Below, one piece after another: positions 33,920 to 44,800 of a DNA stretch of 64,000 nucleotides. Below the pieces are notes generated by a model. That model ran no database searches. It was not told where the DNA came from and was given only the letters and a program-made list of their open reading frames with translations. The position numbers were made by a program, and so were the translations under genes. Source of the DNA: Blasia pusilla. Its lineage: Eukaryota; Marchantiophyta; Marchantiopsida; Blasiales. The number at the start of each line of letters is the position of its first letter. The first letter of the stretch is position 1. The stretch spans positions 1,984,001-2,048,000 of the forward strand of contig CM114272.1 in assembly GCA_050084515.1 (NCBI GenBank), given 5' to 3'.

Positions 33920-36900
33920 TCGTAAAAAGTTGCGGCCTCTCATTTTCTCATATGGATGGTGGATGGTTTGTTGATTGAAGGATGGAGGAGTACTACGATG
34001 CGCAAAACCTTGTGCCTTGTGTTTGAGGTCATGAAATTTGGCTAGCTTGGTTGTGGCCTTCGCGGCCTGGGAGATCCCAAGTCTTGGATTTGAATACGAG
34101 TGCAAAGGTTTAGAAAGAAATTTCCTCCTTGATTGTTAAAAGTTGTTCGTGGCGTGCATCTAATGCAAGACCACAAGCTCTTATACACATCGATATGAAG
34201 AGGGAAGTTGTGGCATAGATAGACTAGTGTAAGCATGTGTGATGCATGGGTTTGAATTACCTCCCGTAATTAACTCTCAAGTGCCATTTAAAATCAATTT
34301 TTAGCAAAGCCTATTGGCTCATAAGGCAAGCAATCTTATTGGCCGAAAGTGCCAAGTGTCAAGAGGAGAAGAGTTTGCAAAACGAAGGGGCACTCTCCAA
34401 TAATCCATATACTAATTGGAGGATGCAGTTTTTTTTAGCTCGGTGTGAGACATATCACTAGATTTCCTAAAAAATACTTTTGTCACCTTAATGGGGTCGT
34501 ATATAGACATTGAAACATGAATTACAGGGACATGTGCATTGCACGGTCCTTTACAGGTCCTAACTAGTAACATTAGTATAAGTTCGTGCAATGCACGGGC
34601 TTGAGTTACCTCCCATAATTAACTCTCAAGTGCCAATACAAATCAATTTTGAATAATTCCATTAACTCAAAAGGCGAACAATCCTATTGGCTTAAATTTC
34701 CAGATGTTTGCAAAATGAAGGGGAACTATCCAATAGTAATATAGACAGGTTGTGAAGCCACATGCTCTTGTGCACTTCAATATCAAGAAGGAAGTTGTGC
34801 TTTCTTCTTTAACCAAAATCTCATTGCCTTTATATAGAGATGAAGATTTTCATACATAAGTTTGTGCCTACATGTAAAGACGAGTGTTCATTGTTTAAAA
34901 CATCGAGATGGTATTTTTGGCTAAAAGTACATATAGTATGATGTGACAAGTTAACAAAATGAAGGGATTAAAATTTTTTTCTAGGTCAAAGACCATAGAG
35001 AATTGGTGTTGAAAGAAGAGGAAACCCTAAATGAAATATTAGACTTGAAAGAAAACAGGAAACCTCTATATAGTAGTCTACATGATAGTAAGAGGGATTG
35101 AAACTATATCACTACTAGTTGGGCACAAGGAGAGCATAACCTACAACTAAAAAGGATCTTATAGCTAATAAGACAAAGGAAAAGAAAAAGAAAGAAAAAG
35201 AAGGGATTCAAGAATATAGAGGATAGGTGACATGAACTGAATTAGAATGAAAAAGATAACTCATCATGACAAAATTTTGATAACAATAGAAAGTATACAA
35301 CTAAAGGAATGGAAACATGACCACCACAGAGAAGACCATTACTAGTAGCGTCTCCCATAGTAAAGAACTTCTTAAAATATCCTATTGGATTTAACACATT
35401 ATGGCAGACATGTTGTGTACATTATTATACAACTATTGCGCATAAAAATTCGTATCCATATATGGGATTGGAAAAGAAAAGTGATGATATTGTAAAATGA
35501 GTTATGTCCATCTAAGTGAGTCGTGAGAAACTAGCATACCTACATGTTGATAGTAATAGTTTACTCTTATTGCAACTTAAGTAGGTTGAATTAATATATT
35601 GACTCTCTTAAAAAATGGATCATTTATATTATTAAAGCATAGCACCTATGCAACTAAATAAAAAATTTTCAAAATAGTAAAAAAAGAAACTCCCACCATG
35701 CATTGCATCTCATGGAGAGTGGCCCGTTCATGGAATGTTAGGGAGAGTGGGCAATTAATTATGTCGGGATGAGGAAAGTGGGCAACTCAATGGCATAGAT
35801 TTAGGGGAAGTGGGTCATTAAGGAAGGGTCTATGGGAGTTCCACTACCTCCGCAATCTGATCTCCCTACCACTAATTCCTCATTCAAATTTTGGTCGTTG
35901 TGGGAGGAGCATTTCTACAGCTATATGGAAGACTTGCTCTATCACTCCAACATGACTTGACTTGTGCGTAGCATAATCATACTATCTAGCAATTTCTTTT
36001 TCAAGTGTCAATATGTTATAAGAGCAATTTTTTCTTCACAACTCATTGTTGCATGCCCAATTACAAGATGCTATTCTACTTCATAATCCTTATCGTCTTT
36101 TGGCTAGGTCACCTCCCTAAGAAAGAAGTGGATCAAAACACCTAACCAACCTATGGCAATGGATATCTTTTGTATCCAATTTTCATATGGAAAAGGATGT
36201 CGAGTGCAATTATATTGACATTATAGGACTGATGTCTTCTATGAATTGCAATATCCAATATTCTCCCATTCTTACTAAGGGTAATACCAATTCCACTTAC
36301 TTTACTATAGTTAATGTTAATTTAGCATGCCCAATCTTATCTAAGGTTGAATATGGACAAAGTCTTTGTCCGCGGACATGTCCTTGGAACTATCATTATG
36401 GGCCCCACCTTTTGCAATCCATGTCCGTAGACATATCCAAAATGATCCGTCCATGTCCGCCCCATGGACGAACTTGTTCATTTTTTGTGCAACCATGATC
36501 TTATCATGGCCTAAATGAGAACTCGAGGGTTTAGAAGATGTTTCTTGCTCTCAATCACACCATTTTTTTTCTCCTCATTCAATGTTGTGTTGTATATTAC
36601 ATTGTTCTCTTTCTCTTAAAGTTACAAGGGTCCATTCTAAAGATGCTACGTTAGCTTGTTGGAATTCATTTCATTTCTTGTGGACTAGGAAATTAAATGA
36701 AGCACTATATTTAAAATTTGAAGATAACACTTAATGAGAACTTCCTTTATATTATAACTTAAAATTATAAAATTATTTCTTATTTATAAATTAAAATAAT
36801 TATTTAATTTTCCAATTTTATTTTCAATGCTAATATATGCATATAGTGATATGAAATGAAATAGGATATCTTTTGTCTTGGTATTTTCTTTAAGGGTTTC

Positions 36901-38370
36901 TCTTCAAATAGTGTGTTGACTCAAAGTGGCAAATTGTAAGCATCTTGAGCAAATTTTGTATTTTGATTAGTGTTAGTTTAGATGTGACGGTAGTAGATTC
37001 ATTGGAAGAGGTAGAATAGGATTAAGTTGTAGTTATCGAAGAATTTATACAATGAGAGTAGTAGTATTCACTTGTGAACACAAAGATAATATGATGTCTT
37101 TGGAGCACAGACTAATGATGGTTCTATATAACTATTTTAGATTTGTAGAGTGACAAGTAGCAAGAATTTAGAGGTTTTCATGCCACCATTGTATCTTCAA
37201 TTCTTGAATCCTCATAACGCTTGTGCATTCATGGAGGCTTCTTGTTATTGAGTGAATTTATGCATGCTTGTTTGTATCTTCATGACGTATGGAAGTGGAG
37301 GTTAAATTTCCCAAAGGCTATATTGGATGAATATGCATAATTGAACTTAGCAAAATAGAGCATCCTAGTGTTCAAGATAGTGTATGATAAGCAAAGCACA
37401 TGTTTGTGTTACGATAATTGGTTGGAAGGGGAATCAGCTCTAGGGTTCTTGTGTGGATCTTCATGAGAGTATGGGTCTTGTTAGTGGAGAAACCCTTGAG
37501 CGAAACTTTGGGGAAGTATTGTGTTTTCTAAATTCTAATATATTAAGGATGAGCCGAAAAAATCCACCCGTAGGAGTAATTTTGGCAAAGAGAATGTGTT
37601 GATATGAGCCAATTCTTTGATGCTAAATTGGAATTCCAATGAAGAGCTTGGTATTCATTACAAATACAATATTTTCGTAGAAGATTGCAAAGTTAGGTGT
37701 CATGATTTGCAATTTGGATTGGTGAAGTTGTGCAAAGGAACAAGAGAAAATCCCTCCACCAATTACTCATATTCGCATCATTCATCTACGATCACATGAG
37801 GGAATTAACCAAAGTGCTATTAAGCGAGTCAATTAAGGAGTTCTAGAACAACAAACTGGAAATGAAAAAGCATATCCAATAAGAAAATATTCTAACAAGA
37901 TACGTCCACTTGGGAATGAACCAAAGTGATGTAAACCAAGTAATTCAAGGAGACCTAAAACAAGCAGGAAAGATGAAAGTCATAAGAGGGAATTATTCTA
38001 GAAAGTAGACTAGTAGGATATATGGACTAGACGCACAATTCAAAAATTATCTCCCAACCTTCTTTCTTTAAACATCCAAATATTTCCTTCTTTGAAAGTT
38101 CCCATCTCCACCTCATCACCTAAAATCCCCATCCCAAATTTTCTAAATTTATTTTGGGTTCTCCACCCATTATTCTTAGAATAATTTAATATTGGAATAA
38201 ATCCTATCATCACATCAAAACGCACTTTTGAGGAGACACGTCAAAAGATTCAATTCCCCCATTCATAGATTATTTCCATCCCCTTCTCAATCACTGTTAT
38301 CTATATGCTATCTTAGTTAAATTAACGCTCTTTATCTCCCTGCTTAATTTTCTTTTTCTCCATTGGATTG
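33920..38370. other. AT-rich intergenic stretch, no gene recognised
   Basis: No conserved frame is seen. 34226-34740 holds two copies of a short Helitron/MITE-like family (listed separately). The remainder to 38370 is AT-rich spacer with only short frames. Confidence 0.4.
34226..34740 (+). repeat. Tandem Helitron/MITE-like short elements
   Basis: Copy one (about 34226-34566) begins AGTGTAAGC..GTGATGCATGGG, continues TTACCTCCCGTAATTAACTCTCAAGTGCC and ends GTGCATTGCACGGTCC...CTAACTAGT. Copy two starts at about 34574 with TAGTATAAGTTCGTGCAATGCACGGGC and the same TTACCTCCC..TAATTAACTCTCAAGTGCC block, and fades near 34735. The middle of copy one (TAATTGGAGGATGCA plus a T run) matches 26843-26870, and its end matches 25697-25735 in inverted orientation. 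CTAGT at the end and GTGCAATGCAC palindromes near both termini are Helitron-like, but a MITE cannot be excluded. Confidence 0.6.
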
Positions 38371-38374
38371 TTCT

Positions 38375-39490
38375 TTGGCAAGTCTAACTTTGAATGCTCA
38401 TTCAAAACAAGTGCAATAGAACATAGTTCATAGCCACTAATCATGCAAATCCAGTTTGAATGCTCGCTCCAAACAAGTGCATACAAGTGCCGAACAATTG
38501 CGGTCAAAGTGCCCACTTCATAGCCATGGTTCTTCCAACTCAGTATTGAATGTTTGCACAAAGGAAGTGTTGTGCAATATACTTTACAGGTATGGTTCTT
38601 CCAAACCCAATTTTGAATGGTCACAAAAAAAAGTGCATAGAAGTGCTTACTTCATAACCTTGGCTCTTCCACACTGAAATAGATTGCTTGCTCAAAACAA
38701 CTGCGGTAAAATGCTTACTTCATAGTCATGGTTCTACCCAATCAATTTCAAATGCTCGCTCAAAATGAGTGATCAAGAACATGCTTTATAGTCATGCTTC
38801 TTCCAATTCCAATTTTGAATGAAAATGAATGCTTGCTCAAAACAAGTGTGGTAAAAATGCATACTTTGTAGTCATGGTTCTACCAAATTCATTTTGAATG
38901 CTCGCTCAAAGTGAGTGATCTGGGACATGCTTTATGGTCATAATTCTTCCAAATCCAATTTTGAATGAAAATGAATGCTTACTCCAAACAAGTGATGTCG
39001 AGGTGCATATTTCATAGCCATGGTTCTTCCAAATCCAATTTTGAAGGCTCTCTCACAACAAAAACAGTAGAAATGCATTCTTCTCAGCCATGGTTCAACC
39101 AAATCCAATTTTGAATGCTTGCTCAAAACAAAAATTGTAGAACTGCTTACTTTCCATAAACACAATTCTTCCAGATCCCATTAAGAAGGCTTGCTCAAAC
39201 CAAACATGGTAGAAGTGCATACCTCATAGCTACGAATCTTCCCAACCAAAATTTGAATGCTCTCTCAAACCAACTGCAATATAAACCCATACCTCATACC
39301 CACAGCAATCCCAAACTCAACTGCGGCAGATCGTGGAAAACAATCACATACGAGCGCCTGATTCATCCATCCATTTACTTCCGAATCGAATTGCTACCAC
39401 AAAAAGTGAGTAAAGCTTACTTCATCGCCATCCACCTCCTGAAACAAACGCCTGTCCTTCATAGCAGCTGAGTAGAGATGGTCATGGCCA
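38375..39490. repeat. Minisatellite, about 13 units of 65-80 bp
   Basis: Units carry TTTTGAATGCTYGCTCAAAACAAGTG followed by a CATACTTCATAGCCATGGTTCTTCCAAATCCAA-type word, with considerable drift. Unit starts can be placed near 38391, 38456, 38546, 38612, 38680, 38750, 38813, 38893, 38961, 39042, 39110, 39185 and 39253, and a last CATGGCCATGGTTCTT word near 39482. The array ends about 150 bp from the LINE-type fragment. No gene is seen in it. Confidence 0.9.
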
Positions 39491-39611
39491 TGGTTCTTTT
39501 GAGCCCGAATTGCGAAAATAAGGTAGGGATACCAAAACATTTCTTCAATTCCAAAGCCTTTGATGTGAGTACATTGCCATCTCCTCAGCATTCGTCAGTT
39601 TACTTCAGTTC

Positions 39612-40557
39612 TTATGGCGTAAGAGAGAGAGAGTGTGTATTCATTAAGTACTGCCTGTCGTAGCCTTGCCACCATAGACCCCGCGCCCTGATTGGACGTT
39701 GCTCAAGATTGGGATGGGTGTAGAGAGAGGAACAAGTGAAGAAGGTACCATATGAGAGGAGCGAGAGACTCTCATATACTGTGAGTGCTGACCAAACAAC
39801 GCACTCAAACAACGAGTTCGTGCGGAGCTTCCAAGTGTCAACCAAGAAACTCTTCTCCACACCATCTACTTTACCTGATTGGGATCCCCAATAGACATTA
39901 CTTACCAGTGCAGCAGCTTTGGGCAATGAATCAAGGCTACTGAATGTGTTGAACAATTCTGGTGTTACAAGCTTAGCAATATCAGCGTATGCTCTTGCTC
40001 TGTGTTTTGTGAATTTTGCGCAGGAGACCAAGTAATGACTAGAGGTTTCATCCCCATCGTCACACACGGCGCAAGAGTTTAGTTGTGTTCCCATCCTGCT
40101 TTTCTTATGGTTCGAGGGGATTGCCCCCGTCCTGAACTTGAACTTGAGCCAGGTTCCCAAGCAAGGGGTTCCCCGCAAATATATTCTTCAGTTCTGCCTT
40201 CTCAGGATATACCGTCAAGAGAGAGAGGTCAGACATTTTTATGGCTTCCTCCGTGCTGTTATGCTGTGAGCGTTTGCCCACTGCTTTGGTTATGGTATCC
40301 ACAAATGTGTTCTCATCTTGCTCCCGCAGTTCAGGCCCTGCTGGGATGCTTGCACAATCTCTTGAACCTTTTTCGTCCAAGATTTGGCCTGCTTTACGGA
40401 GAGAAACTGTACTGGTTAAGTAGTGCCTGTCGTAGCCTTGCGACCATAGACCCCGCGCCCTGGTTGGACGGTGCTTGAGACTGGGATGGGTGTAGAGAGA
40501 GAAGCAAGTGAAGAAGGTACCATATGAGAGGAGGGAGACACTCTCATATCGTGTGAG

Positions 40558-40605
<48 letters not shown>
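39612..40605 (-). mobile_element. LINE-type fragment flanked by ~140-bp direct repeats
   Basis: On the minus strand: a CT tract (40605-40561), a 140-bp repeat (40560-40418), a body (40417-39790), then a second copy of the repeat (39790-39647) and another short CT tract (39627-39618). The body encodes a zinc-finger segment typical of the end of plant LINE ORF2 (CAVC...SHYLVSC). Direct repeats at both ends are not normal for a LINE. Either two copies lie head to tail with the second truncated, or the element carries pseudo-LTR repeats. A third copy of the repeat sits at 62536-62660. Confidence 0.75.
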
Positions 40606-40608
<3 letters not shown>

Positions 40609-40677
40609 ACAAGCAGAAATTTTCGACATATCCACAAGACCACATTCAGAGATCACACGCTTCCAGAGATCGCGCAC
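39620..40677 (-). pseudogene. LINE ORF2 C-terminal fragment with C2HC zinc finger
   Basis: Two overlapping frames on the minus strand make one former protein, with a frameshift between 40105 and 40178. The first frame holds PAGPELREQDENTFVDTITK and LTVYPEKAELKNIFAG. The second holds FKFRTGAIPSNHKKSR, then CAVCDDGDETSSHYLVSC, a C-x2-C-x8-H-x4-C finger of the zf-RVT kind, then FTKHRARAYADI and WSALTVYESL. The last residues run into the 140-bp terminal repeat. RT and endonuclease domains are absent. Confidence 0.65.
40561..40605. repeat. (GA)n tract at the 5' side of the LINE-type fragment
   Basis: A pure AG tract of 45 bp directly abuts the first base of the 140-bp terminal repeat, so the repeat joins a microsatellite here, as its other copies do. 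Confidence 0.95.
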
Positions 40678-40925
40678 AACACGGTGAGAATAATACTCAT
40701 GCTCGAACCGGACTACAGAAAAAAAATGGTGCCCTTTCTCTAAACTAAGCGGAGAGGAACGTTATCGTCGAAGCCCTACCCCTTGGGGATCCATGCTCTG
40801 TGCCTGCCTGCCTTTCCAGCACACGCTACACAGGCAAGAATGTACCACACGCCCTAATTTGTGCCCTGATTTCTACTTCTATACAGCAACACTGCCAAGA
40901 ATCCCGTTTAGATCGAGATTTGTGA

Positions 40926-40971
40926 GCGAGAGAGAGAGAGAGCGAGAGAGAGAGAGAGAGGGAGAGAGAGA
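40926..40971. repeat. (GA)n tract just 3' of RPS17
   Basis: A GA-rich tract with two interruptions ends two bases before the RPS17 stop codon on the opposite strand, so the transcript carries it as CU repeats at the very start of its 3' untranslated region. Confidence 0.93.
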
Positions 40972-40972
40972 A

Positions 40973-41428
40973 CTAAGCAGAGAGGGCGGACTCGAAAGGA
41001 GGCAGAGACAGTTCTTCTTCGGAGAGACCGGAATCTAGCCCTTTCCCCGTGCGCACCTGGAGCACGACGAACGACTTCCGCTTACTGACGGGAGCGCATT
41101 TGGTGAGAGTGACGATGTCTCCGATTTTGCAGAGGTTCTCGGGGTCGTGGACCACGTAATTCTTCGCGCTCTTCACGCGCTTCTGGTACTTGGAGTGGGG
41201 CGCGATCCTCGACACCTCCACTGTCACCGTCTTGTCGTTGGAGCTCGTCACCACTTTCCCCAACAGCTTCTTCGACGCCCGCACCTGCAGATGCTCCGCA
41301 GGCGCTGCTGTTCCTACTCCGCCACTCTTCGCATTGCTCGCTCTCAGAGCCGCCGTGCCCGCGCAGAACTCGTTGCCCAGCTTCACCCGTGCGCCCAGCG
41401 GCGAAATCACTGCTGCGACGCCCGCCAT
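40973..41428 (-). CDS. RPS17: Plastid 30S ribosomal protein S17 (uS17c), nuclear-encoded
   Basis: The chosen start is the ATG at 41428 in a GCCATAG-complement context (GCTATGGCGGG on the coding strand), giving 151 residues, close to other plant plastid S17 precursors. A longer in-frame ATG at 41497 would add 23 residues and looks like leader. Residues 1 to about 55 are rich in Ala, Ser and Val with few acids, as in a chloroplast transit peptide. The mature part begins near QVRASKKLLGKVVTSSNDKT; it contains VSRIAPHSKYQKRVKSAKNY and the S17 signature region GDIVTLTKCAPVSKRKSFVV. S17 binds 16S rRNA early in small-subunit assembly. There are no introns. A short tail after the OB fold (GLDSGLSEEELSLPPFESAL) is acidic. 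Upstream lies a duplicated block of ACGT motifs. Confidence 0.95.
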   Translation of the reverse strand: MAGVAAVISPLGARVKLGNEFCAGTAALRASNAKSGGVGTAAPAEHLQVRASKKLLGKVVTSSNDKTVTVEVSRIAPHSKYQKRVKSAKNYVVHDPENLCKIGDIVTLTKCAPVSKRKSFVVLQVRTGKGLDSGLSEEELSLPPFESALSA

Positions 41429-41510
41429 AGCCAAATCTTTTGCTCTCGCGTTCGGACTTCGGATTGCGCTCGCCGAATCGATCGAACTGGAACGCACACC
41501 CCAAACTTCT

Positions 41511-41553
41511 CTCGAGAGAAGGAGAGAGAGAGGAAGAGGGAGAGGGAGAGAGT
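41511..41553. repeat. (GA)n-rich tract in the RPS17 leader
   Basis: A purine GA tract on the plus strand, read as CT on the gene strand, lies about 85-125 bp upstream of the RPS17 start. Pyrimidine-rich patches near the start site are common in plant genes for photosynthesis and plastid proteins. Confidence 0.85.
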
Positions 41554-41562
41554 GAGAATGAG

Positions 41563-41875
41563 TGGATAGAGAGGATACGCCATTCGCGAGGATTTGGGTT
41601 CCACGTCACGCTGCTCCGGCCGGCCACGTCGGCGCTGGATGGCTGCGTGGGAGCGGTTTGCCGCTCCGTCGCATGCCCCCATACGCCACGTCGTCCGGCC
41701 TTTGTATGCCACGTCAGAAAGCCTCTGTGGTGGATAGGGAGGAGACGCCATTCGCGAGGATTTGGGTTCCACGTCACGCTGCTCCGGCCGGCCACGTCGG
41801 CACTGGAGGGGTGCGTGGGAGCGGTTTGCCGCTCCATCGGATACCGCCATACGCCACGCCAGCGAGCCTTTCTTC
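41563..41875 (-). promoter_or_regulatory. Tandemly duplicated upstream block with six GACGTGG motifs
   Basis: A 168-bp unit starting at 41563 is repeated from 41731; the copies share ACGCCATTCGCGAGG and GGAGCGGTTTGCCGCTCC. The word CCACGTC occurs at 41601, 41624, 41686, 41709, 41769 and 41792, which reads GACGTGG on the strand of RPS17. TGACGTGG/GACGTGG are known ACGT-core sites for plant bZIP factors. The block lies about 170-445 bp upstream of the RPS17 start, so it is well placed to be its promoter or enhancer; use in vivo is inferred. Confidence 0.65.
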
Positions 41876-41879
41876 GTAA

Positions 41880-44800
41880 GGGTCCTTAAAAGGGGTTTGA
41901 AGTTCTTTAGGGTGAAAGTTGTGCATAAATATAATAGTTAATATTTAATAATAATTTATTTTATTTTAAAATTCTCAAATTTTCCTATGTGCCAAATAAA
42001 CACCCGAATACTCCATAATTTTCTGAACGGTAAAAAAAATTATAAGAAGAAAAGTTGGTCGCAATATTCTAATGAACCTTGCTTTGGATGCCTTATAGGC
42101 CATGCCAACGTTTGTGTTTGCGAGTTCGGCCACAGTTGTTCGACTTTCGTTTGGATGCCTCTTTGGCCATATTTGCATCGGTAGGGATTCATGGAAGGGA
42201 TTTGACATAAGTTTTTGGGATGCTTTGTTGGCCATGTTAGAGCTTGCACATGTTATCCATATGGTTTGATCTGCCCTTGGATACTTGGTTGGCCATGTGC
42301 GTCTAATTGGTTTGACGTTCTTTTTGATATGTTGAAGGCCGTGTCGACGTTGCAAGGGTGGGCGTTCCTTTGGAAAACTTGTTTGATACATTAGTGCTTG
42401 GAGAGATCCATCCCAATAGTCGGTTGTTCCTTTGAATACCTTGTTGTCATCTGAGCCTTAGAACTTACCCATTGGTAATGTGACCCAATTATCCTTACGT
42501 CTGTTGACGAATTCTATTATTCGAGTGGTATCTACTTCATACACATTGTGTATTAATGGCTTTACCTGTGAATTCAGCCTTCTTGCTCGCACAATCATAT
42601 CACCTTTTCCTACGAAAATCGATGATTATTAGTCAAACATCCACTCATTTGTCATGCGAATAGACATCACTGTGAACATCCATCGGTTGTCATGAACACA
42701 AGTCTAAGAAAAATCTAACTATGAATCCTAAGATGTTTACATATGAACGACTGGAAAACCCCAATATAAAGTTGATATGAACTATAAACTCTAATAAAAG
42801 TTGCAATCAATCGTGCTTCATCCAAACATCCATATCAATGATACACACTGCTGCAACAGTAGGAGAACATACCCAAAAAAATCTAAATATGTGCAATCTT
42901 CGATCAATCCTAGATCACTCTTCAAAAGAGAATCTAGGTTCAATACATGCAAGTTGTACCGTATCACGGATCCCAACATGGATCTGATTGTAAGGAAGAT
43001 GAGCTTTGAATGAGGTATTACACCCCCCATCCCCCTATGGCACCTCCACACGTAACCTGTAGACATAGGTAATCTCCCTCCTATCATGTTAGTAACGACC
43101 TAGTGTACACAAAGTACTAACGTCCTAACAACCACACATGCGGTCTTCTCATGAGACCAACTACCGACTAACCCTCGACCCTATTGGCCCAAGTGGCTCC
43201 ACAAAAGGATATGAGAGTTAACCTCTCCAAGGTTGCCACTCCTCATAAAGGGAAGGGTGACTTAAACTCGTAGATCACCTCCTAAGCGCAAGTCACGTAT
43301 GACCTTTCAAAATAGGGAAATCTAATACCTCTCTAAGGCCTCGATACTATCTCGCCCTACGGCTCATCTACCATGACACATTCAATTCTCACTGGATCGA
43401 TTGTCCCATCCTATTTCCTTTCGATCCTATACCTCATTATGTAGTGGTAGTAGGTATTGCCTCCTCTCATTCTTATTCATCCCTTAAGTAGGAATATCAA
43501 TCATTGGAAGAAATTCTAGAAACACGTACCATTAGTTTCATTCATAAAAAAAAAAATCTTACACAATGAGAATTTTCTTAGATGATAGAACAAAACATCT
43601 ATATCCCTTGAGAATAAAATCCAATGAAAATACGATTTTTAGCATTCCATTCTGACTAGTAATATTTTTCATCTAGGACGTGAAAGAAGCACATACAACC
43701 AAAGACTTTTAGAAAATAAAAGTAAGGTCTACTACTTTTGAAAACTTCAAATGGATTTTTTTCATGAACTCAATTTTTGTAGCTTATTGTTAAGTTACAT
43801 TGGTGAGGAATATTAAGCATGTTACAATCTCTACCGATACACTTTAAGTATTTTATTCTCATTTAGAAATTCTCATGTCACCTCATCAATATGTCAAGGT
43901 GTGTGTGTAGCAAATTTATTTTTTTGTTGATTTCAATGGTAAGTTTAAGTTTCTTATCGATGGACATCATTTCTAACCTTTAAAAGATTGAGATGAGAAA
44001 TTTTTTTATGAGAAATCGATCTCCATTTCTTTCCTCCATAAGTTTCAAGAATGTTTGAAATATTGAGAAATACCTTAATTTTTCCGTAGGTTTAAGGAAA
44101 TAGACCTATGTATATGAAGAATTCAACAATAATATAATTTTTTTAAACCACTTTGACTATGAAGTGATGTTGTCTAAACATCATTCCGTACCAACTCCAA
44201 TACTTACGATGTTCTCTAGGAATGTTTAGAAAATGGGAACTTAGCTTGCTTTCCAAATTACATAGTTTGTAAAATTTTAATACACTATTACTTAATAGCT
44301 TTGGCAATACCGTCATAAACTTGAAAGATGAAATACCCTCTTATCTTCTAAATTTCATATGTCTAATCCTCTAATGCTATATGCTATAGTTTGTACTGGT
44401 TTGAACATAAACTCTCTATTATTATTGCGTCATTAAGATATCGAGTTTGAATATTCTATAAATCTACTCCCCTTGGCCACAATAACATGGTCTCAAATTG
44501 ACCCACACTAGATGAATTTTACTTAATAGTTTTGCTCTACTATTTATCTTATTAAGATAAAGTTTCTAACATTGGTAACAACAAAGAAAAAAAAATCAAG
44601 AATACAAATGCTTTCCAAAGCTATGGGCACCTTACCCATATAAGTCATTTAATATTGTATGGCATTTCTTATGAGAATATTTTTTAGACCTTTGACATGG
44701 TCTAAAGAATTAAACCATTCAAACTAAGATTTATTTGAAGAAAGAGATATACAAGATAAGAACATGCCCAACGTTTCCTACATATCTTGAATTACGATTA

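Noticed and set aside
38375-39490. CRISPR-like array
   Set aside because: Units are contiguous and diverged, without constant repeats separated by unique spacers, and the DNA is from a plant nucleus.
41082-41850. Long minus-strand frames upstream of and overlapping RPS17
   Set aside because: They translate the GC-rich 168-bp duplicated block and an alternative frame of RPS17; the repeated residues are due to the DNA duplication.
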